From Marivita sp. (GTDB lineage: Bacteria > Pseudomonadota > Alphaproteobacteria > Rhodobacterales > Rhodobacteraceae), in assembly GCF_020055635.1 (NCBI RefSeq), contig NZ_JAIPUT010000008.1, positions 1 through 64,000 of the forward strand: a stretch of DNA of 64,000 bases. The letters run 5' to 3'. This document shows positions 15,632-23,287 of this stretch, in pieces (the stretch's first letter is position 1; the number at the start of each line of letters is the position of its first letter). The notes beneath the pieces were generated by a model. It made no database searches, was not told the DNA's origin, and saw only the letters and a list, made by a program, of their open reading frames with translations. The translations under genes and the position numbers were made by a program.

Positions 15632-16917
15632 CAGACGATCACCGACGGCAACCAGAGCGAAATCGCCGGAAACAGGTTCACGAGGACAAGCGCTATCAGC
15701 ATGGCGCCGATGAACCACAGCATCGACGGGATGATCTTGGCAATCGAGATCTTGGCGATTGCGCAGGTGATCAGCACCACAGATGCCACCGGCGGGGTCT
15801 GTTGCCCGATGCCCAGGTTGATCGTCAGGATCAGGCCGAAATGCACCCGGTCGATGCCCAGCTGATCCGCCAGCGGCAGAAAGATCGGCACCAGCATCAG
15901 GATCGCCGGAGTGCCGTGAATGATCGTGCCGGCCAGCAGGAAGAACACGTTGATCGCCAGCAGGACGACCCAGTAGCTCTCGGAAATCCCCAGGATGGCC
16001 TGCGCGATTTCTTGCGGGATGCGCTGGTTGGTCAGGTACCAGCCCAGCAGGGTCGAGGTCGCCACGATGAACATCAGCATCGCCGACCGCTTGCCCGCCA
16101 CCCGCAGCGTGTCGATCAGCGTGCCCATCCGAACAGTGCGGTAAACCAGCGCCGCCAGTACGATCGACCAGAAGGCGGCGATGGCGCCCGCTTCGGTCGC
16201 GGTGAAGATGCCGCCAAGGATGCCGACAAGAATGAGGATCGGCAGGGTCAGCGGGATCGCCGCGTCCTTGCCGGTTTCCGCCACCCGCTTGAGGGAAAAT
16301 TCGCCCTCGGTCGGATACCCGCGCTTGACCGAAATGACATAGGCGGTGCCCATCAGCAGGGCGCAGACCATGATGCCCGGCAGGATGCCCGCCGCGAACA
16401 GCTCCGCGATCGAGGCATTGGCGACATAGGCATAGAGGATCAGGTTCAGCGAAGGCGGCACGATGATCGCCATCGTGGCCGAGGTCGACGTGACCGCCGC
16501 TGCAAAGGCCGCCGGATAGCCGCGCTTGCGCATCTGCGGGATCATCACCGATCCGATGGCGGCGGCATCCGATGTGGCGGTGCCCGAGATCTCGGAAAAA
16601 AACAGCGATGTCAGGATGTTGACATGCGCCAGTCCGCCCCGGATATGGCCGACCAGCGAGGCCGCGAAGGCGATCAGCTTTTCGGCGATCTTGCCCTGGT
16701 TCATGATTTCGCCCGCGATCATGAACAGCAACGCCGCGACCAGCAGGTAATTGTTGGCGCCACCAAAGGGGATCAGCCCGATGATCTGCGGCACCACCGC
16801 CGGATCAAGCAGGATCATCGTGGCGGCTGTCACACCCAGCACGAAGGCGATCGGCAACCCTGCAATCAGCAGCACGAGAAGCAGGATCAGGATCATCCAG
16901 CCGGGATCAAGGAACAT
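15631..16917 (-). CDS. dctM: TRAP transporter large permease (DctM)
   Basis: 428 aa, about twelve membrane segments, the ion-coupled channel subunit of a TRAP importer. Family signatures include LLVAALLFMIAGEIMNQG, SLFFSEISGTATSDAAAIGSVMIPQM and LVINLGIGQQTPP-like LTINLGIGQQTPPVASVV. It starts one base into the end of the small permease gene and its stop overlaps the racemase-like gene, so the whole set is translated as a unit. Together with DctP and DctQ it forms a complete transporter. Confidence 0.93.
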   Translation of the reverse strand: MFLDPGWMILILLLVLLIAGLPIAFVLGVTAATMILLDPAVVPQIIGLIPFGGANNYLLVAALLFMIAGEIMNQGKIAEKLIAFAASLVGHIRGGLAHVNILTSLFFSEISGTATSDAAAIGSVMIPQMRKRGYPAAFAAAVTSTSATMAIIVPPSLNLILYAYVANASIAELFAAGILPGIMVCALLMGTAYVISVKRGYPTEGEFSLKRVAETGKDAAIPLTLPILILVGILGGIFTATEAGAIAAFWSIVLAALVYRTVRMGTLIDTLRVAGKRSAMLMFIVATSTLLGWYLTNQRIPQEIAQAILGISESYWVVLLAINVFFLLAGTIIHGTPAILMLVPIFLPLADQLGIDRVHFGLILTINLGIGQQTPPVASVVLITCAIAKISIAKIIPSMLWFIGAMLIALVLVNLFPAISLWLPSVIV

Positions 16918-17438
16918 CAGGCGTCACTTTCCGGAAGAAGGTCATCAGGCGCGATACGCCCGGTTGCGATGCCGACAAGGCGCACCGCGCAGAAAATCGT
17001 GATGAGCAGACCGCCCACGGCCATCGTGCCGCGAAACAGCATCATCGACAGATCGACCGAGATCAGGGTCCGTCCCGCGAAACTCAACGCGGCGATCCCG
17101 CCGTACCACGCCATCAAACCGCCGAAGCCCCCCATCAGGATCAGGTTGATTCCCGTGACCACGCGCTTGAGCAGGGGCGACATGACCCGCAGGACCGCGT
17201 CGAAGCCGAGGTGTTCGTTGGTTCGGGTCAGATACGCTGCACCGATGAAGGTCAGCGCGGCCAGAATATGCGCCGGAAGCTCTTCGCCCCACGACACGCT
17301 GTCGTTCAGGACGAACCGGGCGAAGACCGCCCAGTTCAGAAGGATCAGCAGAAGTCCCGCCATGGCGATCACCAACGCGTCGAGCACGGCTGTCGTCCAG
17401 CGGTCGAGGATGTCGATCAGATGCGCCAGGCGGTCCAT
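16917..17438 (-). CDS. dctQ: TRAP transporter small permease (DctQ)
   Basis: 173 aa with four membrane segments: about residues 17-38, 50-70, 90-112 and 130-150. The DctQ-type motif NWAVFARFVLNDSVSWGEELPAH is clear. MDRLAHLIDILDRW is chosen as the start because the in-frame extension runs back into the binding-protein gene. It lies 11 bases after the binding-protein stop. It couples the binding protein to the large permease. Confidence 0.88.
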   Translation of the reverse strand: MDRLAHLIDILDRWTTAVLDALVIAMAGLLLILLNWAVFARFVLNDSVSWGEELPAHILAALTFIGAAYLTRTNEHLGFDAVLRVMSPLLKRVVTGINLILMGGFGGLMAWYGGIAALSFAGRTLISVDLSMMLFRGTMAVGGLLITIFCAVRLVGIATGRIAPDDLLPESDA

Positions 17439-17449
17439 CACCGGTTTCC

Positions 17450-18421
17450 CTACTCGATTCCAAGCGCAGCCTTGGTCGCGGCGATCATGTCTTCCCCAAT
17501 CACGTCGACGAAGGTCGGGCTGGCATAAAGCGGGGCAGCGGCGGCCTGAAACGCGGCAAAGTCGATCTCGTTCACCGCCAGTTTGTCCGACAGCGCCGCG
17601 ATGGTCTCGGTATCGGTGGTCTCGCCCCATTCAAAGGTCCACGGTGCCACCTCCCGGGCCACGCTCAGAACCGTGTCTTTCAGGGCCGGATCGAGACCGG
17701 CAAGGAACGGCTCCCCGAAGACGAGGAAGGTCGGAAGATAGACGTGGTTGGACAGAGACATGTAGCCCTGCACCTCGAAAAGCTTGGCCGTGTCGACGAC
17801 ATTGGCGGGGTTTTCCTGACCGTCGATGGTGCCCTGATCAAGCGCTGAATAGACTTCGCCAAAGGACAGCGGCGTGGCGTTGGCGCCCAACGTGTTGAAC
17901 ATCTCGACGCGCTGCTTGTTCGTCGGGGTGCGGATCTTCAGACCTTCGAGGTCGGCGGGCACGACGATCGGGCGCACCTTGTTGGTGATCTGCCGGAACC
18001 CGTTGTCCCACATCGCGGCAAGCACCATACCTGTTCCGTCAAACCCGTCGGTCAGCATGTCGCCTGCGGGGCTCGCGGCGAAGGTCTGAACGGCGGCGCG
18101 GTCTTCGAACAGGTAGGGCAGGTCAAAGATCGCCGTGCGTGTGTTGATCTGGGACACCGCCGATGCCGACAGCGACGCATGGTGCGTGCCAAGGGTCAGG
18201 CCCTGAAGCACGTCCTCTTCCTTGCCCAATGTGTTGGACATGAAGATCTGGACGTCGATCTCCCCAGGCGCTGCCGCTTCGAGGCGGGTTTCGTATTCCT
18301 GCAGGAACACATGGGCGAAGGATCCGTCCGGCAGGGATGAATTGATCTGCAGCACGGTCTGGGCCGAGGCGAGGACAGGCAGGGTGGCGATGGTGGCTGC
18401 CAAGAGCAGATGATGGGTCAT
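17450..18421 (-). CDS. dctP: TRAP transporter periplasmic binding protein (DctP)
   Basis: 323 aa. A Sec signal peptide (MTHHLLLAATIATLPVLASA) is followed by a DctP fold. The ligand-binding core reads LEGLKIRTPTNKQRVEMFNT, ANATPLSFGEVYSALDQGTIDGQENP, with the conserved Arg in KIRTP that normally salt-bridges a substrate carboxylate. AGGAGA lies seven bases before the ATG. The substrate is therefore a carboxylate, and the downstream carbamoylase suggests a ureido or N-carbamoyl acid. Expression is probably controlled by the RpiR regulator encoded just upstream. Confidence 0.92.
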   Translation of the reverse strand: MTHHLLLAATIATLPVLASAQTVLQINSSLPDGSFAHVFLQEYETRLEAAAPGEIDVQIFMSNTLGKEEDVLQGLTLGTHHASLSASAVSQINTRTAIFDLPYLFEDRAAVQTFAASPAGDMLTDGFDGTGMVLAAMWDNGFRQITNKVRPIVVPADLEGLKIRTPTNKQRVEMFNTLGANATPLSFGEVYSALDQGTIDGQENPANVVDTAKLFEVQGYMSLSNHVYLPTFLVFGEPFLAGLDPALKDTVLSVAREVAPWTFEWGETTDTETIAALSDKLAVNEIDFAAFQAAAAPLYASPTFVDVIGEDMIAATKAALGIE

Positions 18422-18465
18422 GGTGCGATTCTCCTGATCGAATGAAATAAAAACCTGGGTGATGT

Positions 18466-18510
18466 GAAAACAATTTTTCCCCAATTTCATGATAGGAAAA
18501 AACCTTTTCC
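18466..18510. promoter_or_regulatory. Paired A/T inverted repeats, candidate RpiR operator
   Basis: Two inverted repeats stand about 30 bases apart in the short gap upstream of the TRAP binding-protein gene: GAAAACAATTTTTC (18466-18479) and GGAAAAAACCTTTTCC (18495-18510, six-base perfect arms around AACC). The RpiR gene lies immediately upstream on the same strand. The position fits a regulator binding site over the dctP promoter. Confidence 0.5.
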
Positions 18511-18618
18511 CATCCGGCAGGCCGGGATTCCTGACGCCTGCATAAAATCTGGGCGTTTGCTGCGGGGGAAAGATCGGCTTTTGACCGCCGGTGAATCGGG
18601 CGTCACGGCGCGTTGCGG

Positions 18619-19464
18619 CTAAAGTTCCTCAAGACGGTCATGCATGTCCTCGATATGCCCCATCCGCTGACGGCCCTCCGGCCCCGACAGTTCGAGAGTG
18701 CGCGCGGCCAGCAGGTTGCAGACCGCCATCACACCGACATGGTTCAGCAACGGGCCCGCAGAGGTGGTCGCGCAGGGAAGGTGCCACCGCGCGGGCAGGG
18801 CCTCCATCGAGGGCACATCGCCCAAAAGCGCGACATGTGCTCCGGTGGCGATGGCGGCCTCGGCCAATGTCCAGGCCATCTTGGGGTTCCGCCGCAGCAA
18901 CAGAAGGATGACCACGTCCTCCGCGGCCATGGTGGCCACCGATTCCGCAAGCGTCTCTCCGGGTTTGGGAAGCACGCTGACATGCGGCAGGACCTGCTGG
19001 ATCTGCCAGCCAAGATAACTGGCCAGCGGATAGCCCGCACGGAACCCGGCCAGCCAGACACGCCTGGCCGCATGCAGGGCCTTGGCAATGTCATCGACGG
19101 ACTCCGAGGCGAGACCTTCGTAGGTCGTGTCGAGGTTCAGGCGGGATTGTTCGAGATGCTGCGCGACCGTGCCGGTCCTGGCGTCCTGCGCCGTCCCGAA
19201 CCGCAATAGCGCCGAGCCGGTGCGCCCTTCTTCGCGCACCGCCTTTCTGGCCTCGTCATAAGATGCATAACCCAACTTGCGCACGAAGCGCGACACCGTC
19301 GCATTCGACACCTTGGCAAGTTCCGCGATCTCGGATGCAGAATAGCCGGCCATGTCGCCGGGAAAATCAAGCACCGCTTCGGCCAGACGACGTTCCGTCG
19401 GGTGCAGATCGGGCAGGATCGCGCGAACGCGCGCCATGAAGGTTGTGGGCGAAGGACGTTTCAT
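18619..19464 (-). CDS. RpiR/MurR-family transcriptional regulator
   Basis: 281 aa. The N-terminal RpiR helix-turn-helix covers residues 1-80 (LPDLHPTERRLAEAVLDFP, SASEIAELAKVSNATVSRFVRKLGYASYDEARK). A SIS sugar-isomerase-like sensing domain follows (VWLAGFRAGYPLASYLGWQI, AAEDVVILLLLRRNPKM). Such proteins usually sense a phosphorylated sugar, but several control TRAP or amino-acid catabolic genes. It lies upstream of, and in the same direction as, the TRAP-racemase-carbamoylase operon, separated by about 200 bases containing candidate operators. Confidence 0.88.
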   Translation of the reverse strand: MKRPSPTTFMARVRAILPDLHPTERRLAEAVLDFPGDMAGYSASEIAELAKVSNATVSRFVRKLGYASYDEARKAVREEGRTGSALLRFGTAQDARTGTVAQHLEQSRLNLDTTYEGLASESVDDIAKALHAARRVWLAGFRAGYPLASYLGWQIQQVLPHVSVLPKPGETLAESVATMAAEDVVILLLLRRNPKMAWTLAEAAIATGAHVALLGDVPSMEALPARWHLPCATTSAGPLLNHVGVMAVCNLLAARTLELSGPEGRQRMGHIEDMHDRLEEL

Positions 19465-19766
19465 GCATGCAAATTGCTTTTCCTGGCCGCCAAGGTAAAG
19501 CGCGAACTGACCCTGGCCTTGACCGACAAGACAGTCCGACGCGCCACGCTACGCGTTCACGGGGTCGGACAGGCCGGAAAGCGCAAGGTTTCGAATTGGG
19601 GCGCGAAGGCAATAAGGGTGAGAACAAAAGTTGCATTCCAACCCCAAACGCAAGACATTCCAGTCATTTGAGGCGGCTGCCCGTTGAATTTGATCGCTGA
19701 CTCCTGCTGTGATCGTGCCAATTGCAGCGGAAATCGGCGGCGGTTCGGTCGCAAAAGGAATAGAGA
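19465..19766. other. Intergenic region, RpiR gene / lasso exporter
   Basis: Noncoding gap between divergent genes. It should hold the promoter of the RpiR gene on one side and of the ABC exporter on the other. A GCATGC dyad lies just upstream of the RpiR start. The last bases (AAAAGGAATAGAGA before ATG) form the exporter ribosome binding site. No other feature is apparent. Confidence 0.4.
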
Positions 19767-21584
19767 ATGCCATTTGGAACTGCGATCCTGAAACGCAAGA
19801 TATCGCGATCTTTCGAACTCTGGCGCAAGGTGATCGCGTTGCTGCGTTACAGCAGCCGCAGGCTTGGCCTGATCGTTCTGATCGCCACCATATTCGAAAC
19901 GATCTTCACGCTGGCCGGACTCTTTTCCATCAAGTTCGTGGTGGAAAGCGTTGCGACTGCTGAAGATTTTCGCGCCAACGCCACTGAAATCCTGACCGCC
20001 GTCAGCCTGGTTCTGGTGCTGATGCTGGCCGGCCGCATCCTTCAGTCGGTGACGAACTATTACAGGGCGGCGCAGGGATATGTCGTCAGCGATTACGTCA
20101 ACCAGGTCATCCAGGAACGGGCGGTTGCGGCCGATCTGAGTTTTTACGACAGCGATCTTTATTTCGACAGCCTCGAAAGGGCCCGTCAGGCCGGGCCGCA
20201 ACGACCCGCCGCCGTCATCGCCAACGCACTCAATGTCTTTCGCGGCGGCGTGATGCTTCTTGGGATCACCGCGATCCTGTTTGCCGTGGAATGGCGGTTG
20301 CTGCCGGTCAGCCTCGTGGCAGTGGCCCTCATCCTGTATGTTCAGGTGCGCTTCACGCGGGAGCGGTTCAATCTTCAGCGTCAGCTTGTTCCGAAAGAGC
20401 GCCGCGCCTTTTATGCGGATTGGCTCATGACGGCAGGATCCTTCGCCAAGGAAATCCGGCTGTGGGATCTCGGGGATTACCTGCGCAAGGTTTTCCTGGC
20501 GCTTCGTGTCGAGATACGGCAGGACTACATGCAAATCGAAAAGCGCAAGGCCATGTCTGAGGCTCTGGTCGCCGTAGTCGGCACGTTGCTTTTCGTCTTG
20601 GCCGGGGCCTTCATCCTTTACCGCTTTTCCGTCGGAGCGGCGGATCTTGCCGATCTGGTCATGGTGCTTGTCCTGTTGATCCGGGCCGAAGCCGCAGGAC
20701 GGGATCTCGTGTCCAGCCTGTCACGGCTTTATGACGATCAGCTGTTCCTCAATCAGCTGTTTGCGTTTCTCGAATTGAAGCCGGTCATGAAACGGGAAGG
20801 AGCCACAAAATCCGTTCCTGCCGTCACCGAAAAGGGAGTTCGCCTGGAGAATGTGAGCTTCTCTTATCCGGCCACGACGACGCCGGCTCTGGAAGATGTG
20901 ACTTTGGAAATCCGGCCTGGCCAATTCGTGGCCCTCGTTGGCGGCAACGGATCGGGAAAGACGACTTTGATCAAGCTGTTATGCCGACTTTATGATCCAC
21001 AGGAAGGGCGCGTTCTCTTCGACGGGCACGATGCGCGCGAATACGACCCCACCGAGTATCGCCGCCAGTTCAGCGTGATCTTTCAGGACTTCGTGCAATT
21101 CGCCTATTCCGGCCGCGACAATATCCGCCTGGGTGATATCGAAGGCGAAAGCGACGAAGGGCGGTTGCGCGCCGTATCGACGCTGACGGGCGCCCATGAG
21201 GTGTTGACGGCGCTGCCGAACGGATATGACACGATCCTGTCGCGGATGTTCGAGGGCGGGGCCGAACTCAGCGGTGGACAATGGCAAAAGATCGCCTTGT
21301 CCCGTGCGATGTTTCCGCATTCGAAATATATCATCCTCGATGAGCCGACCAGCGCGATCGACCCGAATGCCGAGGCTGAACTTTTCGATGGGTTCCGCGG
21401 CAAGATGGAGGGGCGGGGAGCGCTTGTGATCAGCCATCGTCTTTCGACAATTCGTCAGGCCGATTACACCTATGTGCTCGAAGGCGGTCGGATCGTCGAA
21501 CACGGCACACACGAAATGCTCATTGCGCAGGATGGCCATTATGCCGGCATGTTCGAACGTCAGGGGCGCGGGTATCGGGCATGA
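19767..21584 (+). CDS. ABC exporter of the lasso-peptide locus (McjD-like)
   Basis: 605 aa, half-transporter with a six-helix exporter domain (about residues 25-320) fused to an ATPase domain (350-600). Walker A VGGNGSGKTT is near residue 390, the signature LSGGQWQK near 500 with Trp in place of the usual basic residue as in other lasso exporters, and Walker B YIILDEPTSAID near 520. AAGGA lies eight bases before ATG. It stands 336 bases upstream of the two precursor genes on the same strand. The likely role is export of the mature lasso peptides and self-immunity; other exporter substrates cannot be excluded from sequence. Confidence 0.85.
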   Translation: MPFGTAILKRKISRSFELWRKVIALLRYSSRRLGLIVLIATIFETIFTLAGLFSIKFVVESVATAEDFRANATEILTAVSLVLVLMLAGRILQSVTNYYRAAQGYVVSDYVNQVIQERAVAADLSFYDSDLYFDSLERARQAGPQRPAAVIANALNVFRGGVMLLGITAILFAVEWRLLPVSLVAVALILYVQVRFTRERFNLQRQLVPKERRAFYADWLMTAGSFAKEIRLWDLGDYLRKVFLALRVEIRQDYMQIEKRKAMSEALVAVVGTLLFVLAGAFILYRFSVGAADLADLVMVLVLLIRAEAAGRDLVSSLSRLYDDQLFLNQLFAFLELKPVMKREGATKSVPAVTEKGVRLENVSFSYPATTTPALEDVTLEIRPGQFVALVGGNGSGKTTLIKLLCRLYDPQEGRVLFDGHDAREYDPTEYRRQFSVIFQDFVQFAYSGRDNIRLGDIEGESDEGRLRAVSTLTGAHEVLTALPNGYDTILSRMFEGGAELSGGQWQKIALSRAMFPHSKYIILDEPTSAIDPNAEAELFDGFRGKMEGRGALVISHRLSTIRQADYTYVLEGGRIVEHGTHEMLIAQDGHYAGMFERQGRGYRA

Positions 21585-21920
21585 CAATTGCATCGGCGGG
21601 ACTTGCACGGACCGGACACGCATCAACACCGGACGTTGTGGTGGATCAGTCGGAATTGCCGCAGTCTTCAACTGATTCTCGGACGTTTCGATGGCTTTCG
21701 GTAAAACTACCTCAGATTGCGCGGATTTGGCGTGTTTGCGTTAACAGTAGAAAACCTGCGCCGGGAGTCCGAGGCAATTCGGGTCGATCTGCATGGAAAA
21801 ATGTCAAAAATTGGGCAAAAACGGCTTCGGATGTGGCGTGTGCGCTGGAAAATGTTGTATAGAGAAGTGCGATATTCTAATTTCTGTATGCAATATTGTT
21901 AACATTACTGGGAGACGAAA
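21585..21920. promoter_or_regulatory. Upstream region of the precursor genes
   Basis: Noncoding, turning strongly AT-rich over the last 80 bases (21850-21915), where GATATTCTAATTTCTGTAT and CAATATTG / GTTAAC dyads occur. This is the likely promoter and regulatory region for the precursor genes. The leading part up to about 21700 is GC-richer and carries no recognisable frame. GGGAGA, six bases before the A1 start, is the ribosome binding site. Confidence 0.45.
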
Positions 21921-22061
21921 ATGAACAAAGCACTTTATGAAGCCCCTGTCATCCGTGCGCATGGCAAGGTCGAGAATATCACCAAGGGTCAGGCGACTGG
22001 TTTGAATACCGACGCGGCCTTCTCAACTACAACGCCGCTTGCGGATGTGACATTCTCTTAA
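21921..22061 (+). CDS. Lasso-peptide precursor A1, 46 aa
   Basis: A short gene preceded by GGGAGA. The leader (residues 1-22) fits the lasso leader motif YxxPx(L/I)xxxGxxxxxT exactly: Y6, P9, I11, G15 and T21, with T21 at -2 from the predicted cut after K22. The 24-residue core starts GQATGLNTD and ends ADVTFS. Gly1 and Asp9 give a nine-residue macrolactam ring, which makes a class II lasso peptide. F12 and F23 are the only aromatic residues of the tail. The C-terminal residue is Ser24, the type of residue phosphorylated by lasso kinases such as PadeK. Dedicated B1, B2 and C genes follow. The product sequence is not one I recognise. Confidence 0.9.
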   Translation: MNKALYEAPVIRAHGKVENITKGQATGLNTDAAFSTTTPLADVTFS

Positions 22062-22090
22062 CTTGGGTCATGCGGTTTTTTCGCCGCTCC

Positions 22091-22138
22091 TGAACCCATG
22101 TTAAGCATGTGGGCATGCTCCTGACCGGAAAGGGTTCA
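22091..22138 (+). repeat. Folded spacer between the two precursor genes
   Basis: TGAACCC (22091-22097) pairs with GGGTTCA (22132-22138), enclosing a second hairpin AGCATG-TGGG-CATGCT (22104-22119). No T-run follows, so it is more likely an mRNA-stabilising or processing element than a terminator. It follows the A1 stop by 30 bases. Confidence 0.45.
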
Positions 22139-22225
22139 CATGTCGTCCGGGCTGGAATTGGTCTGGGCATCACTACCTGCGCTTGTTGACGCAAGCATAT
22201 CCAAAACTGTTTAACGGAGTATAGA

Positions 22226-22366
22226 ATGAACAAGTTACCATACGAAGCGCCGATTGTTCGGTCGCACGGCAAAGTGGAAGACATCACCAAGGGCGGCTCG
22301 ACTGGTCTGCGCCTTGACGCGTCTTTCCCGGCCGGCACGCCTTTCGGCGATCTGACACTGTCATGA
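22226..22366 (+). CDS. Lasso-peptide precursor A2, 46 aa
   Basis: Paralogue of A1 with the same length and layout; CGGAG precedes the ATG. The leader carries Y6, P9, V11, G15 and T21; V11 is a conservative change from the usual Leu/Ile. The core after K22 starts GGSTGLRLD and ends GDLTLS, again 24 residues with Gly1, Asp9 and a terminal Ser24. Shared core positions with A1 are T4, G5, L6, D9, A10, F12, P17, D20, T22 and S24. The ring differs at positions 2, 3, 7 and 8 (G, S, R, L against Q, A, N, T), giving this peptide a positive charge in the ring. The pair looks like a duplication followed by divergence of ring and loop residues. Confidence 0.9.
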   Translation: MNKLPYEAPIVRSHGKVEDITKGGSTGLRLDASFPAGTPFGDLTLS

Positions 22367-22370
22367 TCGG

Positions 22371-22464
22371 TATCTGGCCATGTTACGTGGCCAGATATTG
22401 ACCGGGCTATAAGCTCCCGGTCACTAACAGGTATGGTCAATGCCCCTATTTGGCATTGGCCATA
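22371..22464 (+). terminator. Three tandem stem-loops after the precursor genes
   Basis: Three hairpins follow the A2 stop. Hairpin 1 (22371-22397) has a perfect ten-base stem TATCTGGCCA / TGGCCAGATA. Hairpin 2 (22399-22423) has a perfect eight-base stem TGACCGGG / CCCGGTCA. Hairpin 3 (22432-22464) has a 13-base stem with one G-U pair and is followed by TTGTTTTC, a good intrinsic terminator. The array should stop or attenuate most transcripts before the processing genes and keep precursor mRNA in excess. Confidence 0.85.
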
Positions 22465-22529
22465 TTGTTTTCTCGGATGGCAGCCTGGTGTGTCCCTGCT
22501 GATGCAAAGTCTGTCCATCCTCAAGGAAC

Positions 22530-22856
22530 ATGAATTTCAAATATCAAGACGGGCACGGTCCCATGACTTTTTCCGAGACTCGCTACATTGCGCAAGACAA
22601 TATCATTGATTGTGATCTGGGAGGAGAGCGTGCTCTTCTCAATTTGAAATCAAACGATTATTTCACCATGAACGGGACAGCCTCGACGATCTGGCTTTCA
22701 TTGAAAGAGCCGAGATCAATGGATGATCTGATCGACGCCGTGACCGAGAAGTTCGATGTGGCCGCCGACCTGTGCCGTCCGGACGTTCAACGGCTGCTGG
22801 CCGAGATGCTGAAAGCCGGCATCATCGACACTGTCACGGTTGATGCGCAGGTGTGA
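22530..22856 (+). CDS. Lasso RRE protein B1 (PqqD-like)
   Basis: 108 aa. Proteins of this type hold the precursor leader and deliver it to the B2 protease and C synthetase. The segment DCDLGGERALLNLKSNDYFTMNGTASTIWLSL followed by the helical MDDLIDAVTEKFDV and VQRLLAEMLKAGII is the PqqD/RRE winged-helix pattern. The first ATG has AAGGA very close; a second ATG at 22563 (MTFSETRYIAQ) would give a 97-residue protein, closer to the usual length. Its stop overlaps the start of B2. Confidence 0.86.
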   Translation: MNFKYQDGHGPMTFSETRYIAQDNIIDCDLGGERALLNLKSNDYFTMNGTASTIWLSLKEPRSMDDLIDAVTEKFDVAADLCRPDVQRLLAEMLKAGIIDTVTVDAQV

Positions 22857-23287
22857 TGAAGTACCTCCGCTGGTCTGCAATATACACGGTTTGCATTTTC
22901 GTGGTCGTGATCGTTCGCATTGGCCTCTGGGTGACGACCTATCAACGTATTCATGGATGGCTCGTGCGGCCTTGCCCCCATGACCCTCAGCCCGAGCGCG
23001 AACATACCGTGGCGCGGATCGTGCATGCTGTCGAACGCATGGCCCGGCTGATCCCGGACGCGACTTGCTTGACCCAGACAATTTCGGCGCAGGCTGTCTT
23101 GTCATGGAAAGGCATTCCCTCGACCATTTCCATGGGCCTCAGGAAAGGGTCCGAAGATGATTTGCGGGCGCATGCCTGGCTGGTCTGGAACGGACGGATC
23201 GTGCTTGAAGGCGACGAGGGAACCTTGAGCGCATTCACGAAGATGCTCGACCTGCCGACCCCCTTGTCCCCGACCATTCCCAAATGA
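22856..23287 (+). CDS. Lasso leader peptidase B2 (transglutaminase-like)
   Basis: 143 aa cysteine protease that removes the leader. C71 in DATCLTQTISAQAVLSWKG and H106 in LRAHAWLVWNG match the Cys-His pair of McjB-type proteases; E118 or D120 may complete the triad. The N-terminus carries a hydrophobic stretch (residues 6-26), so it could be membrane-associated, close to the exporter. The ATG at 22856 overlaps the B1 stop; a GTG one codon earlier is also possible. Its end overlaps the C gene by four bases. Confidence 0.87.
   Translation: MKYLRWSAIYTVCIFVVVIVRIGLWVTTYQRIHGWLVRPCPHDPQPEREHTVARIVHAVERMARLIPDATCLTQTISAQAVLSWKGIPSTISMGLRKGSEDDLRAHAWLVWNGRIVLEGDEGTLSAFTKMLDLPTPLSPTIPK

Noticed and set aside
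15802-17898. 698-codon frame antisense to the TRAP genes
   Set aside because: Composition rich in Arg, Gln, Asp and His without any domain; mirror image of hydrophobic codons in the permeases.
22062-22225. Possible third lasso precursor between A1 and A2
   Set aside because: No frame with the leader motif or a Gly...Asp core; the stretch is a folded spacer.
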